A stretch of 64,000 nucleotides of DNA from Streptomyces sp. SCUT-3 (GTDB lineage: Bacteria; Actinomycetota; Actinomycetes; Streptomycetales; Streptomycetaceae): the NCBI RefSeq assembly GCF_014083985.1, contig NZ_CP046907.1:2894001-2958000 (forward strand). The letters are read 5' to 3'. The notes under the pieces are model-generated. The model had not been told where the DNA came from and made no database searches. It was given only the letters and a program-made list of their open reading frames with translations. The position numbers and the translations under genes were made by a program. Positions within the stretch are counted from its first letter, which is position 1. Every line of letters starts with the position of its first letter. This document shows, piece by piece, positions 1 to 13,400 of the stretch.

Positions 1-1650
<1,650 letters not shown>

Positions 1651-1690
1651 TACTGGTCAGAGTCCTTTCACGCTGCGGCGCTCGGCCGGC

Positions 1691-3840
<2,150 letters not shown>

Positions 3841-4001
3841 GGTTTAGCGGCACCTGAGTTCGCCTCTGCCGCCCTGAATCGGGCACTTCCGAATCCCTAC
3901 ACGCGGGCCAGGGATCCAAACGGCTCCAGAGGGCCCCCAGGGCTTCGAACCGTCGCCCCCTGTCAACCCTGTGCGATGTGACCGCCGTCTCAGCGTCACC
4001 G

Positions 4002-4559
4002 TCAGCCCCAGGTGTCACCCGGACCGCGGCTCCCGGGCGCCCGCAGCCTGCCGTAGGACCTCGCCGGACCCGCCGGGCCCAGCACCTTGATCAGCCGGAC
4101 CGCACCCTGCCCCAGGTCCTCGTTCAGCCTCGCCACCAGCCGGGGCGCCAGCAGGCGCAGCTGGGTCGCCCACGCCGTCGAGTCGCAGCGCACCACCAGC
4201 ACCCGCTCCCGCTCGTCGTACGACTCCGGCGCGCAGTGCTGCGCCACCTCGGCCCCCACGATCTGCGGCCACCGGCTCATCACCCCGCCCACCGCGGCCG
4301 GCGCCTCCCAGCCCCGCTCCGAGATCAGCCGGTTCACCGCCGCACCCAGCGGCAGCGGGTCCCGCCCGTCCGCCCGCGCCCCGCTGCGCAGGCCCCCGCG
4401 CCGCGCCTGCCGGCCCGCCTGCGCGGCCGCCCCGCGCGCCCGCGCCTGCTCGCGGGCGGCCCGCAGCGCCACCCGCGCCAGGTCCGCCCCCGACGGCCGC
4501 GCCTCCTTCGCCGGCCCGGCGTCCGCGCCCGGCTCCGGCCCGGGACCCGTACCGCTCAC
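4002..4559 (-). CDS. DUF721 family protein (DciA-like)
   Basis: 185-residue protein of the DUF721 family, which includes the bacterial helicase-loading factor DciA. The conserved C-terminal half is visible ([19 protein letters not shown], then [17 protein letters not shown] and a region ending RLIKVLGP). The N-terminal part is Ala/Arg/Gly-rich and probably disordered. The GTG start overlaps the recF TGA in a GTGA junction (4556-4559), implying translational coupling. Position between recF and gyrB is the usual one in Streptomyces. A role in helicase loading is plausible from DciA but is inference here. Confidence 0.85.
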   Translation of the reverse strand: MSGTGPGPEPGADAGPAKEARPSGADLARVALRAAREQARARGAAAQAGRQARRGGLRSGARADGRDPLPLGAAVNRLISERGWEAPAAVGGVMSRWPQIVGAEVAQHCAPESYDERERVLVVRCDSTAWATQLRLLAPRLVARLNEDLGQGAVRLIKVLGPAGPARSYGRLRAPGSRGPGDTWG

Positions 4560-5692
4560 GGCGCAGTCCTCTCCACCGTGCCGCCGCGCACCGAGAAGCG
4601 GACACCGGCCAGCGCACGCGGCACGTCGTCCTCCACCGCCGCCGTCACCAGCACCTGCTCGCCCGGGGCGACCAGCTCGGCCAGCCTGTCCCGGCGCGCC
4701 GCGTCCAGCTCCGCGAACACGTCGTCCAGCACCAGCACCGGCTCGCCCCCGTCCGACCGCAGCAGGTCGTACGAGGCGATGCGCAGCGCCAGCGCGAACG
4801 ACCAGGACTCCCCGTGGCTGGCGTACCCCTTCGCGGGGAGCGGCCCCAGCCGCAGCAGCAGCTCGTCGCGGTGCGGCCCCACCAGGGTGACCCCGCGCTC
4901 GACCTCCTTCGGGCGCGCCCGGCCGATCGCCTCCATGAGGACGCCGAAGAGCTGCTCGCGCCCCCGCGCCCCGCGGGCCTCCTCGCCGGCGGAGTTCACG
5001 TACTCCAGCGTCGTCCCGCCGCCGCCCGGGGCCAGCCGGCCGTACGCCTTCTCGACCAGCGGCTGCAGCACCGCCACCAGGTCGAGGCGGGCCGCCAGCA
5101 GCTCGGCGCCGGCACGGGCCAGGTGCTGGTCCCACACGTCGAGCGTGGACAGGTCCGCCTTCCGCCCACCGCCCCTGCGGGCCAGCACCGCGCTCTTGAG
5201 CAGCGTGTTGCGCTGCTTGAGCACCCGCTCGTAGTCCTGCCGCACCCCCGCCATCCGCGGGGAGCGCGCGGTGACCAGCTCGTCGAGGAAGCGGCGCCGC
5301 TCGCCCGGGTCCCCCTTGACCAGCGCCAGGTCCTCGGGGGCGAACAGGACCGTGCGCACGATCCCCAGCACGTCCCGCGGCCGCACCTGCGAGGACCGGT
5401 TGATCCTCGCCCGGTTCGCCCTGCCCGGATTGATCTCCAGCTCGACCAGCTGCTGCCGGTCCCCGTTGTGGACGAGGGCGCGCACGATCGCCCGCTCGGC
5501 GCCCATGCGCACCAGGGGCGCGTCCGAGGCGACCCGGTGGCTGCCCAGCGTGGCGAGGTAGCCCACCGCCTCGACCAGGTTCGTCTTGCCCTGGCCGTTG
5601 GGGCCGACGAACGCGGTCACGCCCGGGTCGAGCGGGACCTCGACCCGGGCGTAGGACCGGAAGTCGGCGAGCGACAGATGGCCGACACGCAT
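4556..5692 (-). CDS. recF: DNA replication and repair protein RecF
   Basis: SMC-like ATPase of 378 residues that with RecO and RecR loads RecA at gaps. Walker A is GPNGQGKTN near residue 33; the signature region and Walker B ([19 protein letters not shown]) are near the C-terminus. The ATG at 5692 ([19 protein letters not shown]) matches the family N-terminus; a longer in-frame start 63 bases upstream lies inside gnd and was rejected. Lies 8 bases downstream of gnd and overlaps the DUF721 gene. Confidence 0.96.
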   Translation of the reverse strand: MRVGHLSLADFRSYARVEVPLDPGVTAFVGPNGQGKTNLVEAVGYLATLGSHRVASDAPLVRMGAERAIVRALVHNGDRQQLVELEINPGRANRARINRSSQVRPRDVLGIVRTVLFAPEDLALVKGDPGERRRFLDELVTARSPRMAGVRQDYERVLKQRNTLLKSAVLARRGGGRKADLSTLDVWDQHLARAGAELLAARLDLVAVLQPLVEKAYGRLAPGGGGTTLEYVNSAGEEARGARGREQLFGVLMEAIGRARPKEVERGVTLVGPHRDELLLRLGPLPAKGYASHGESWSFALALRIASYDLLRSDGGEPVLVLDDVFAELDAARRDRLAELVAPGEQVLVTAAVEDDVPRALAGVRFSVRGGTVERTAP

Positions 5693-5699
5693 GCGTCGG

Positions 5700-6629
5700 T
5701 CAGACCGCGGGAGGAGTGACGTCGGCACCCGGCGCGTCCGCGCCCTTGTGGTCACTGACCGCGGTGACCGCGTGGCCGCCGAACTGGTTGCGCAGGGCGG
5801 CGATCATCTTCATCGACGGCGAGTCCTCCTGCCGGGAGGCGAAGCGGGCGAAGAGCGAGGCGGTGATCGCCGGCAGCGGCACGGCGTGGTCGATGGCCGC
5901 CTCCACCGTCCAGCGGCCCTCGCCGGAGTCCTGCGCGTAGCCGCGCAGCCCGCCCAGGTGCTCGTCCTCGTCCAGCGCGTTGACCGCCAGGTCGAGCAGC
6001 CAGGAGCGGATGACCGTGCCCTCCCGCCAGGACCGGAAGACCTCGCGGACGTCGGTCACCGAGTCCACGGCCTCCAGCAGCTCCCAGCCCTCGGCGAAGG
6101 CCTGCATCATGGCGTACTCGATGCCGTTGTGGACCATCTTGGCGAAGTGGCCCGCGCCGACCTTCCCGGCGTGGACGGAGCCGAACTCGCCCTCCGGCTT
6201 GAGCGCGTCGAAGACCGGCTGCACCTTGGCGACGTCCTCGTCCGTGCCGCCGTACATCAGCGCGTAGCCGTTCTCCAGGCCCCACACGCCGCCGGAGACA
6301 CCGCAGTCGACGAAGCCGATGCCCTTGGCCGCCAGGGCCTCGGCGTGCTTCTCGTCGTCGGTCCAGCGGGAATTGCCGCCGTCGACCACCACGTCGCCGG
6401 GGGAGAGCAGGTCGGACAGCTCCTCGACGGTCGCCCGGGTGGGCTCGCCGGCCGGCACCATCACCCACACCACCCGCGGGGCCTGCAGCTTGTCCACGAG
6501 TTCGGCGAGGCTGTCCACGTCCGCCAGGTCGGGGTTGCGGTCGTAGCCGATGACGGTGTGGCCCGCGCGGCGGATCCGCTCGCGCATGTTGCCGCCCATC
6601 CTGCCGAGGCCGATGAGACCGAGCTCCAT
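5700..6629 (-). CDS. gnd: 6-phosphogluconate dehydrogenase, decarboxylating (short form)
   Basis: 309-residue enzyme of the short Gnd group, converting 6-phosphogluconate to ribulose 5-phosphate in the pentose phosphate pathway. Seen: Rossmann motif [12 protein letters not shown] at the N-terminus, substrate motif [19 protein letters not shown], and [17 protein letters not shown] with the catalytic Lys. About 300 residues is the short-form length, compared with about 470 for the classical enzyme. Cofactor preference cannot be read safely from sequence. ATG at 6629 has GAAGGA 6 bases upstream; a GTG one codon earlier is possible. Its place between dnaN and recF is normal in Streptomyces. Confidence 0.93.
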   Translation of the reverse strand: MELGLIGLGRMGGNMRERIRRAGHTVIGYDRNPDLADVDSLAELVDKLQAPRVVWVMVPAGEPTRATVEELSDLLSPGDVVVDGGNSRWTDDEKHAEALAAKGIGFVDCGVSGGVWGLENGYALMYGGTDEDVAKVQPVFDALKPEGEFGSVHAGKVGAGHFAKMVHNGIEYAMMQAFAEGWELLEAVDSVTDVREVFRSWREGTVIRSWLLDLAVNALDEDEHLGGLRGYAQDSGEGRWTVEAAIDHAVPLPAITASLFARFASRQEDSPSMKMIAALRNQFGGHAVTAVSDHKGADAPGADVTPPAV

Positions 6630-6720
6630 CACTGATCCTTCGTTCTGTCCGATGTCGGTTCTTCGAGCCTACGTCCGCCGGGGGCGGCGGTTCCCTCCCC
6701 GCGGGGCCGCCCGGGGCGCC

Positions 6721-6752
6721 GGGAGGGCCGCAGGAGGCCCTGCGGCCCTCCC
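6721..6752. terminator. strong hairpin downstream of dnaN
   Basis: Perfect 14-base-pair stem (6721-6734 with 6739-6752), loop AGGC. One of two adjacent strong hairpins in the dnaN-gnd gap; no T-run, as is common for Streptomyces terminators. Confidence 0.6.
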
Positions 6753-6778
6753 GGGACCCTCTGGCCCCGGGGGAAGCC

Positions 6779-6810
6779 CGTGGGCCCCCGCCGGAGGGCG
6801 GGGGCCCACG
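6779..6810. terminator. strong hairpin just after dnaN
   Basis: Perfect 14-base-pair stem (6779-6792 with 6797-6810), loop GGAG, starting about 43 bases downstream of the dnaN stop on the minus strand. Likely dnaN terminator. Confidence 0.7.
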
Positions 6811-6852
6811 CATGTGTCCGGTCCGGCCCGGCGGGCCCGGGGCGCCGGCGGG

Positions 6853-7983
6853 TCAGCCGCTCAGCCGCACCGGCATGATCAGGTACTTGTAGGACTCGTC
6901 GGCCTCGGCGTCCACCGCCGGGCGGCCGCTGAGCAGGGCCGGCTTGGTGGAGGTCGTGAAGGACAGCTGGGCCACCGGCGAGTCGATCGCGCTCAGGCCG
7001 TCCAGCAGGAAGGTCGGGTTGAAGGCGATCGAGATGTCGTCGCCCTCGAGCTGGGCGTCCACCCGCTCCACAGCCTGTGCGTCGTCGCTGGAGCCGGCCT
7101 CCAGGGTGAGGGCGCCCTGCTCGAAGCTGAGCCGGACCGGGGTGTTGCGCTCGGCGACGAGCGCGACGCGCTTGACGGCCTCGACGAACGGGGCGGTCTC
7201 GATCACAGCGACGGAGTTGAACTCGGTCGGGAAGAGCGTGCGGTACTTCGGCAGGTCGCCCTCGAGCAGCCGAGTGGTGGTACGGCGCCCGGCGCCCTCG
7301 AAACCGATCAGGCCCTCGCCCTTGCCGGAGCCGGCCAGGGCCAGGCTGACCGTGTCACCGCTGGTCAGCGACTTCGCGGTGTCGAGCAGGGTCTTGGCCG
7401 GGACCAGGGCGACCGCCGACAGGTCCGCCGACTCCGGCTTCCACAGGAACTCGCGGACCGCGAAGCGGTAGCGGTCGGTGGAGGCCAGGGTCACCCGGTC
7501 GCCCTCGATCTCGATGCGCACACCGGTGAGCACCGGGAGGGTGTCGTCGCGGCCGGCGGCGATGGCCACCTGGGAGACGGCCGCGGCGAAGACGTCGCCG
7601 GCCACGGTCCCGGTTGCGGACGGCATCTCGGGCAGTGCCGGGTACTCCTCCACAGGCAGGGTGTGGAGTGTGAACCGCGAGCTGCCGCAGACCAGGCTGA
7701 CCCGCACGCCGTCGGTGGAGATCTCCACAGGCCTGTTGGGAAGTGCACGGGAGATGTCGGCGAGCAGGCGGCCGGAGACGAGGACGGTGCCCTCCTCCTC
7801 GACGTCCGCCTCCAGGGAGACCCTGGCCGAGACCTCGTAGTCGAAGCCGGACAGGCTCAGCTTGCCGTCCTCCGCCTTCAGCAGCAGGCCGGCGAGCACG
7901 GGCACCGGCGGACGGGCCGGGAGACTGCGGGCTGCCCAGGCCACTGCCTCCGCGAGTACATCGCGCTCCACCCGGAACTTCAC
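6853..7983 (-). CDS. dnaN: DNA polymerase III sliding clamp, beta subunit
   Basis: 376-residue processivity clamp that dimerises around DNA and tethers DNA polymerase III. Three clamp-fold domains span the protein; the N-terminus KFRVERDVLAEAVAWAARSL and the C-terminal YLIMPVRLSG are characteristic. The GTG at 7983 has AGGAGG 8 bases upstream; the open frame runs further upstream into oriC but lacks another ribosome-binding site. Transcribed away from oriC and ended by two hairpins before gnd. Confidence 0.97.
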   Translation of the reverse strand: MKFRVERDVLAEAVAWAARSLPARPPVPVLAGLLLKAEDGKLSLSGFDYEVSARVSLEADVEEEGTVLVSGRLLADISRALPNRPVEISTDGVRVSLVCGSSRFTLHTLPVEEYPALPEMPSATGTVAGDVFAAAVSQVAIAAGRDDTLPVLTGVRIEIEGDRVTLASTDRYRFAVREFLWKPESADLSAVALVPAKTLLDTAKSLTSGDTVSLALAGSGKGEGLIGFEGAGRRTTTRLLEGDLPKYRTLFPTEFNSVAVIETAPFVEAVKRVALVAERNTPVRLSFEQGALTLEAGSSDDAQAVERVDAQLEGDDISIAFNPTFLLDGLSAIDSPVAQLSFTTSTKPALLSGRPAVDAEADESYKYLIMPVRLSG

Positions 7984-8114
7984 CGGAACCGCCTCCTGCT
8001 GTTGCTGCTGTCTGGCTGGCTGCTGCCGGAGACCAGTCTGACGCACGGCACCGACACCCGTGTGCAGCTTGCCGTCAAGTCGCACCGGAGTCGACCCGCG
8101 GCCTCGGTCCCGAG

Positions 8115-8690
8115 TTGTGCACAGGACCCACTTCGAGCCTGCTTCCCCGGTACCTCTAGGTGGTCTTAGTAGTAGGCCTTGTGGATACCGTGGATAACCG
8201 GTTCCGGCGCAGGTGGGGACCGGTTTTTTGTCCACCGGGCCTGTGGGCGGGGGCGGTGGACAACCGGGCCCTGCTGTGGACGGGGGAAAGTTCCCCACAG
8301 CCCGTGCACAGGACGGGCCGGGTTCTCCCCAGAGGCATCCCCAGGTTCTACCCCGGTTGTCCCCAGGCCAATCCAGGGAGACGTGTGACCGCTTTCACTC
8401 TCCCGGGTGACAGAGCCCTCTTGGTTGCCGAACAGTGGACAGCACTGTGGAGAAGCTGTGCAAAACCGCCTCCCACCTGTGGGAACAGCGTGGACAACCT
8501 CCTCGGACCGCTGTGGGGCGAGAGTCTGTCCACAGGTTGTGGACAACGGTTGACCACAAGTCCACACCCACCTGACCTGGGCTGATGAGTATTCAGTAGC
8601 ACCGCCTGTGGATCATCCGGGGACAAGTCAACAGTCCCCAGGGTGTGGACGGGGGAAAACGGCCAAGCCTGTGGAGAACTCGGGTCCGGC
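8115..8690. other. oriC: oriC, chromosomal origin of replication (DnaA-box cluster)
   Basis: Non-coding region between dnaN and dnaA dense in DnaA boxes of the Streptomyces type (TTGTCCACA). One perfect copy, on the minus strand, is at 8538-8546. One-mismatch copies include 8115-8123 (TTGTGCACA), 8228-8236, 8255-8263 (minus), 8357-8365, 8489-8497 (minus), 8526-8534 and 8550-8558. E. coli-like TGTGGATAA variants occur at 8180-8188 and 8189-8197. More degenerate boxes lie at 8275, 8434, 8607, 8644 and 8670. Many weak boxes in both orientations between dnaA and dnaN is typical of Streptomyces oriC. I see no AT-rich 13-mer unwinding element. Confidence 0.95.
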
Positions 8691-8706
8691 CTGAGGAAAT
8701 CGAACG

Positions 8707-8749
8707 ACGAAAGGGCGCCGCGGGAGGTGGTCCCGCGACGCCCTTTCGT
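8707..8749. terminator. dnaA terminator
   Basis: Stem of 19 positions with one mismatch (8707-8725 with 8731-8749), loop GGTGG, 32 bases downstream of the dnaA stop on the minus strand; it separates dnaA transcription from oriC. Confidence 0.75.
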
Positions 8750-8780
8750 TGCTCCGGTCGGCCCAACCTGCCTGGATCCG

Positions 8781-10550
8781 CTACTTGTCCTTCTTGATGC
8801 GGCTGGTCAGCTCGGTGACCTGGTTGTAGATGGCCCGCCGCTCGGCCATCATCGAGCGGATCTTGCGGTCGGCGTGCATCACCGTGGTGTGGTCGCGCCC
8901 GCCGAACTGGGCCCCGATCTTCGGCAGCGACAGATCGGTGAGCTCGCGGCACAGGTACATCGCGATCTGCCGCGCGGTGACCAGCACCCGGCTGCGCGAG
9001 GACCCGCACAGGTCGTCCACGGTCAGACCGAAGTACGAGGCCGTCTCCGCCATGATCATCCCGGCGGTGATCTCCGGTGCCGCGTCCTCCCCGCCGGGGA
9101 TCAGGTCCTTGAGGACGATCTCGGTGAGCTGCAGGTCCACCGGCTGCCGGTTGAGGTTGGCGAACGCCGTCACCCGGATCAGTGCGCCCTCCAGCTCGCG
9201 GATGTTGCGCGAGATGCGGCTGGCGATGAACTCCAGCACCTCGGGGGGCGCGTTCAGCTGCTCCTGGACCGCCTTCTTGCGCAGGATCGCGATCCGGGTC
9301 TCCAGCTCGGGCGGCTGGACATCGGTGATCAGGCCCCACTCGAAGCGGTTGCGCAGCCGGTCCTCCAGCGTGACCAGTTGCTTGGGCGGCCGGTCCGAGG
9401 AGAGGACGATCTGCTTGTTGGCGTTGTGCAGGGTGTTGAAGGTGTGGAAGAACTCCTCCTGCGTCGACTCCTTGCTCGCCAGGAACTGGATGTCGTCGAC
9501 CAGCAGGATGTCCATGTCCCGGTACCGCTTGCGGAACGCGTCCGCCTTGCCGTCCCGGATGGAGTTGATGAACTCGTTGGTGAACTCCTCCGAGCTCACG
9601 TACCGCACCCGGGTGCCGGGGTAGAGGCTGCGGGCATAGTGCCCGATGGCGTGCAGCAGGTGCGTCTTGCCCAGGCCCGACTCGCCGTAGATGAACAGCG
9701 GGTTGTACGCCTTGGCCGGCGCCTCGGCGACCGCGACCGCGGCGGCGTGCGCGAACCGGTTGCTCGCCCCGATGACGAAGGTGTCGAAGAGGTACTTGGG
9801 GTTGAGCCGGGCGGTCGGCTCGCCGGGCTTGGTCGCCGGCGCCGGCTGGGCGGCCAGCGGGCCGGGGGCGCCGCCGGCCGGGGCGCCCGGACGCCCGGGG
9901 CGCTCGTCCCGGTCCTCCCGGTGGTGCTGCCCGCGGCCGGGGGCCTCGCCGTGCCGGCCGGGCGCGGCGGGCAGGTGCTCCGCGGCCGGAGGCTGCGCCT
10001 GCCAGTCGGTGCGCTGCGGATAGGGGTCGGGCTCGCCGTAGGCGTGTACCGGCCGCTGCCAGCTGTCCGGCTCGGCCGGGACCCCGTGGCCGTAGGCGCC
10101 GCCCCCGGGCTGGGGCCAGCCGCCCTGCTCCGGGCGGGGCGGGGCGGCCGGGTAGTCGGGGTAGGCGCGGCGCATCCGGGGGCCCTCGTCGTACCCGTGG
10201 CGCGGGGGCTCGGGGTAGGCGAGGGGCTGCTGCGGGCGGTCGGGCCTGGGCCGGGGGGCCGGTTGCGGGGCGGCCGAGTCGGTGCTCGAGTCGACGGTGA
10301 TCGCGATGCGGATCGGCCCGCCCAGCTCGTGGTCGAGCGCGTCGGTGATCGCCTTCAGCAGCCGGGTCTCCAGCACGGACTTGGCGAACTCGTTCGGCGC
10401 GGCGAGCAGCGCGGTGCCCGCCACGAGCGCGAGCGGCTGACAGCGTTTGAGCCAGTGCTGGTCCTTCGCCTCCACCCCCTGCTCCTCGTCGAGCAGCTGC
10501 TCGAGGACCCGGGGCCACACTGCGGCGAGGTCACCGGTCACATCAGCCAC
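8781..10550 (-). CDS. dnaA: chromosomal replication initiator protein DnaA
   Basis: 589-residue AAA+ initiator that binds DnaA boxes and opens oriC. Domain I (about residues 1-90) begins [19 protein letters not shown]. Domain II is a long Pro/Gly/Arg-rich linker (about 90-250), typical of Streptomyces and the reason for the extra length over E. coli (467). Domain III has Walker [10 protein letters not shown] near 288 and Walker [10 protein letters not shown] near 348. Domain IV ends with the DnaA-box-binding signature [15 protein letters not shown] near 548. Starts at GTG 10550. A pair of DnaA boxes about 80 bases upstream suggests autoregulation. Confidence 0.98.
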   Translation of the reverse strand: MADVTGDLAAVWPRVLEQLLDEEQGVEAKDQHWLKRCQPLALVAGTALLAAPNEFAKSVLETRLLKAITDALDHELGGPIRIAITVDSSTDSAAPQPAPRPRPDRPQQPLAYPEPPRHGYDEGPRMRRAYPDYPAAPPRPEQGGWPQPGGGAYGHGVPAEPDSWQRPVHAYGEPDPYPQRTDWQAQPPAAEHLPAAPGRHGEAPGRGQHHREDRDERPGRPGAPAGGAPGPLAAQPAPATKPGEPTARLNPKYLFDTFVIGASNRFAHAAAVAVAEAPAKAYNPLFIYGESGLGKTHLLHAIGHYARSLYPGTRVRYVSSEEFTNEFINSIRDGKADAFRKRYRDMDILLVDDIQFLASKESTQEEFFHTFNTLHNANKQIVLSSDRPPKQLVTLEDRLRNRFEWGLITDVQPPELETRIAILRKKAVQEQLNAPPEVLEFIASRISRNIRELEGALIRVTAFANLNRQPVDLQLTEIVLKDLIPGGEDAAPEITAGMIMAETASYFGLTVDDLCGSSRSRVLVTARQIAMYLCRELTDLSLPKIGAQFGGRDHTTVMHADRKIRSMMAERRAIYNQVTELTSRIKKDK

Positions 10551-10625
10551 AGGGCACGCTCTCTGGTACGGGGGAGAATCTGGAGTCCAGCACGGTAGTC
10601 AGGCGGTCCTTCAGCCTACAACCCG

Positions 10626-10646
10626 TTGTCCACAGGCTGTGTACAA
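10626..10646. promoter_or_regulatory. inverted pair of DnaA boxes upstream of dnaA
   Basis: A perfect TTGTCCACA at 10626-10634 faces a one-mismatch box TGTGTACAA at 10638-10646, three bases apart, making an almost perfect inverted repeat. It lies 76-96 bases upstream of the dnaA GTG in the dnaA/rpmH intergenic region, so it is a likely operator for DnaA autoregulation. Autoregulation of dnaA through upstream boxes is established for Streptomyces; this particular site is inferred. Confidence 0.75.
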
Positions 10647-10700
10647 ATGTGCCGTCCGCCGCCCGGGGGGCTCGGCACGCAGCTCCTGACAGGCACCGGT

Positions 10701-10730
10701 TTGACCCGATGGCGTGCTCCCGATTACCGT
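10701..10730 (+). promoter_or_regulatory. candidate rpmH promoter
   Basis: TTGACC at 10701-10706 and TACCGT at 10725-10730 with an 18-base spacer, pointing to rpmH and leaving a leader of roughly 160 bases. Fits the housekeeping sigma (HrdB) consensus; inferred only. The rest of 10551-10898 shows no gene. Confidence 0.4.
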
Positions 10731-10898
10731 GAACCGGTCGAGTTGTCGATGGCTGCTGCCGCATGCCTCCGATGGGCCAGGGCCACTGATGTGGTCGTGA
10801 AAAGCGGCGCGCACGGCGCGTTGCGAGCTTCCTCGTGGGCGCACGGTGACAGCCAGGCGACGCCCCGCCATCCACGATTTGATCCCTGGAGCCCCCGA

Positions 10899-11036
10899 GT
10901 GAGCAAGCGCACCTTCCAGCCGAACAACCGCCGGCGCGCGAAGACCCACGGCTTCCGGCTGCGCATGCGCACCCGTGCCGGTCGTGCCATCCTGGCGAGC
11001 CGCCGCACCAAGGGCCGCGCCCGCCTGTCCGCCTGA
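10899..11036 (+). CDS. rpmH: 50S ribosomal protein L34
   Basis: 45-residue basic ribosomal protein of the large subunit (begins [18 protein letters not shown] after the initiator; ends KGRARLSA). Full family length. GTG start with CTGGAG about 8 bases upstream. Followed 19 bases later by rnpA, the near-universal rpmH-rnpA order. Confidence 0.97.
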   Translation: MSKRTFQPNNRRRAKTHGFRLRMRTRAGRAILASRRTKGRARLSA

Positions 11037-11055
11037 TCGCGCACGGGTCCATGAC

Positions 11056-11448
11056 GTGCTGCCGACCGAGAACCGGATGCGGCGGCCGCAGGACTTCGCG
11101 ACCGCGGTGCGCAGAGGACGCAGGGCCGGTCGGCCGCTCCTCGTGGTGCACCTGAGGACCCCGAGCACGCTCGAGACAGACCCGCACGCTGCGGGGGGAG
11201 GCCCTTCCCCCGCTCGTGCGGGTTTCGTCGTGAGCAAGGCTGTCGGCACGGCCGTGGTGCGCAACCTCGTCAAACGACGCCTGCGTCACCTCGTTCGGGA
11301 ACGTCTGTCCCTTCTGCCCCCCGGTAGCCTGATAGTCGTACGGGCGTTGCCGGAAGCCGCCACCGCGGACCACGACCGGCTCGCCCGGGACCTGGACGCC
11401 GCGCTGCGGCGGCTGCTCCCGGGGGACGAGGCAGGAGGGTTGCGGTGA
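11056..11448 (+). CDS. rnpA: ribonuclease P protein component
   Basis: 130-residue basic protein that assists the RNA subunit of RNase P in cleaving tRNA 5' leaders. The RNR motif region is seen as [18 protein letters not shown], with the N-terminal [20 protein letters not shown] typical of Streptomyces. GTG start at 11056; a longer frame begins inside rpmH and was rejected. The stop overlaps the yidD GTG (GTGA, 11445-11448). Confidence 0.96.
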   Translation: MLPTENRMRRPQDFATAVRRGRRAGRPLLVVHLRTPSTLETDPHAAGGGPSPARAGFVVSKAVGTAVVRNLVKRRLRHLVRERLSLLPPGSLIVVRALPEAATADHDRLARDLDAALRRLLPGDEAGGLR

Positions 11449-11765
11449 AGTACCCGCTGCTGTGGCTGATCAAGTTGTACCAGTGGACGATCAGTCCGCT
11501 GCTGGGGCCGGTCTGCAAGTACTACCCGTCGTGCTCCCACTACGGGTACCGGGCCATCGACGTGCACGGCGCGGTGAAGGGCACGGCACTGACCGCGTGG
11601 CGCATCCTGCGCTGCAACCCCTGGTCGCTGGGCGGGGTGGACCATGTTCCGCCGCGCAAGAGGCCGCCGTGGCACGATCGGCTGCGCCGCGCCCTGCGGG
11701 GCCGCGGGGACGGGAGCGGTCACCGCACCGAGACCGTCGACACCACTCACGCCCAAGGAGCCTGA
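11445..11765 (+). CDS. yidD: membrane protein insertion efficiency factor YidD
   Basis: 106-residue YidD family protein, peripheral to the inner membrane, which helps YidC insert membrane proteins. Conserved cysteine motifs are visible: [11 protein letters not shown] and [17 protein letters not shown] start with GGAGGG about 5 bases upstream, translationally coupled to rnpA. The tail past about residue 75 is basic and variable. Confidence 0.95.
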   Translation: MKYPLLWLIKLYQWTISPLLGPVCKYYPSCSHYGYRAIDVHGAVKGTALTAWRILRCNPWSLGGVDHVPPRKRPPWHDRLRRALRGRGDGSGHRTETVDTTHAQGA

Positions 11766-11768
11766 CCT

Positions 11769-12830
11769 GTGGATACCATCCTCGGTCCGCTTTATGCCGC
11801 CGTCTCGTGGACCATCGTCCTGTTCCACACCCTGTACAGCAAGATCTTCGACCCCGACGGCGGTTGGGCGTGGGGCCTGTCCATCGTCTCGCTGGTGATC
11901 GTCATCCGGATCGCCCTGATCCCGCTCTTCGTGAAGCAGATCAAGGCCACCCGGAACATGCAGGTGCTCCAGCCGAAGATGAAGGCGATCCAGGAGCGCT
12001 ACAAGAACGACAAGCAGCGCCAGTCCGAAGAGATGATGAAGCTGTACCGGGAGACCGGTACCAACCCGCTCTCGAGCTGCCTGCCGATCCTGCTCCAGGC
12101 CCCGTTCTTCTTCGCGCTGTACCAGGTCCTCAACCACATCGCGCAGAACCAGACGATCAGCTTCATCAACAAGGCGGAGCTGGCCAGCGCGCAGAAGGCG
12201 CACATCATCGGCGCCCCGCTGGCCGCCACCTTCACCGACAGCGCGGAGAAGCTCGCCTCGCTGGACGCCTCGCTGTTCGACGTGCGCGTGGTCACGGTCG
12301 TCATGATCGTGATGATGTCGCTGTCGCAGTTCATCACGCAGCGCCAGCTGATGATGAAGAACGTCGACACCACCGTGAAGACGCCGTTCATGCAGCAGCA
12401 GAAGATGCTGATGTACGTCTTCCCGATCATGTTCGCCGTCTTCGGCATCAACTTCCCCGTCGGTGTCCTCCTGTACTGGCTGACCACCAACGCGTGGACC
12501 ATGGGCCAGCAGTTCTACGTCATCCGCCGCAACCCCACTCCCGGCAGCGTCGCCTACCGTGAGCGCCAGGCCCGCCTGAAGGCCAAGGGCAAGCTCAAGG
12601 AGGAGCCGGCCGAGGCGGCCAAGGACCAGGCTCCCGCCGTGAAGCGCCAGCAGCCCAAGCGGCAGACGAAGGCCCAGCGCCAGCAGGCGCTGCAGGCCGG
12701 CCAGGAGCCGACGGCCGCCGACCCGGAGAAGTCGCCGCGGGCACCCAAGTCCCCGAAGGGTGCGTCGGCCGCGCCGGGCAAGAAGCCGGCCGGCAAGTCC
12801 GGGTCCCGACCCACCAAGACCAAGAAGTAG
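11769..12830 (+). CDS. yidC: membrane protein insertase YidC
   Basis: 353-residue YidC/Oxa1 insertase, working with or without SecYEG. Seen: N-terminal hydrophobic segment, the cytoplasmic loop rich in Lys/Gln ([20 protein letters not shown]), membrane segments including [14 protein letters not shown] and [21 protein letters not shown], and a long Lys/Pro/Ala-rich C-terminal tail typical of actinobacteria. It lacks the large E. coli periplasmic domain, as expected for a Gram-positive. GTG start 3 bases after yidD, with AAGGAG upstream. Confidence 0.96.
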   Translation: MDTILGPLYAAVSWTIVLFHTLYSKIFDPDGGWAWGLSIVSLVIVIRIALIPLFVKQIKATRNMQVLQPKMKAIQERYKNDKQRQSEEMMKLYRETGTNPLSSCLPILLQAPFFFALYQVLNHIAQNQTISFINKAELASAQKAHIIGAPLAATFTDSAEKLASLDASLFDVRVVTVVMIVMMSLSQFITQRQLMMKNVDTTVKTPFMQQQKMLMYVFPIMFAVFGINFPVGVLLYWLTTNAWTMGQQFYVIRRNPTPGSVAYRERQARLKAKGKLKEEPAEAAKDQAPAVKRQQPKRQTKAQRQQALQAGQEPTAADPEKSPRAPKSPKGASAAPGKKPAGKSGSRPTKTKK

Positions 12831-12844
12831 CAAGGAGTCCATCC

Positions 12845-13369
12845 GTGACGGAAGGCACCATCCCCGCCGCCGAGGGCGCCGTCGAGGCCGAGGACGGCAT
12901 GACGAGGCTCGAGCAGGAGGGCGAGATCGCCGCCGACTACCTCGAGGGTCTGCTGGACATCGCGGACCTCGACGGCGACATCGACATGGACGTCGAGGGC
13001 GACCGCGCCTCGGTGTCGATCGTCGCGGACACCGGCAGCCGGGACCTGCAGAAGCTGGTCGGCCGCGACGGCGAGGTCCTCGAGGCACTCCAGGAGCTCA
13101 CCCGCCTCGCGGTCCACCGGGAGACCGGCGACCGCACGAGGCTGATGCTGGACATCGCCGGCTTCCGCGCCCGCAGGCGCGAGGAGCTGGCGGAGATCGG
13201 GGCCAAGGCGGCCGAGGACGCCAGGGACACCGGCAAGCCGGTGAAGCTGCGGCCGATGACCCCGTTCGAGCGCAAGGTCGTGCACGACGCGGTGGCGGCG
13301 GCCGGCCTGCGCAGCGAGTCCGAGGGTGAGGAGCCCCAGCGCCGGGTGGTCGTCCTCCCGGCTTCATGA
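12845..13369 (+). CDS. jag: KhpB/Jag family RNA-binding protein (KH-R3H)
   Basis: 174-residue protein of the Jag/KhpB family. An acidic N-terminus is followed by a KH domain (around [19 protein letters not shown]) and an R3H domain ([14 protein letters not shown]) near residue 140. The family binds RNA and in other bacteria affects cell-wall synthesis and division. GTG start 14 bases after yidC. The yidC-jag-rsmG order is conserved. Confidence 0.93.
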   Translation: MTEGTIPAAEGAVEAEDGMTRLEQEGEIAADYLEGLLDIADLDGDIDMDVEGDRASVSIVADTGSRDLQKLVGRDGEVLEALQELTRLAVHRETGDRTRLMLDIAGFRARRREELAEIGAKAAEDARDTGKPVKLRPMTPFERKVVHDAVAAAGLRSESEGEEPQRRVVVLPAS

Positions 13370-13400
13370 CCGGCAGGGACCACCGAGAGGGACCGTGGTG

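Noticed and set aside
4560-5135. N-terminal extension of the DUF721 protein upstream of the GTG at 4559
   Set aside because: The extension lies inside recF; the GTG overlapping the recF stop is the natural start.
7984-8298. Upstream extension of dnaN into oriC
   Set aside because: It would read through DnaA boxes with Pro/Gln-rich sequence and lacks a ribosome-binding site; GTG 7983 has a perfect one.
10551-11373. Minus-strand open frame overlapping rpmH and rnpA
   Set aside because: No domain and opposite to two certain genes.
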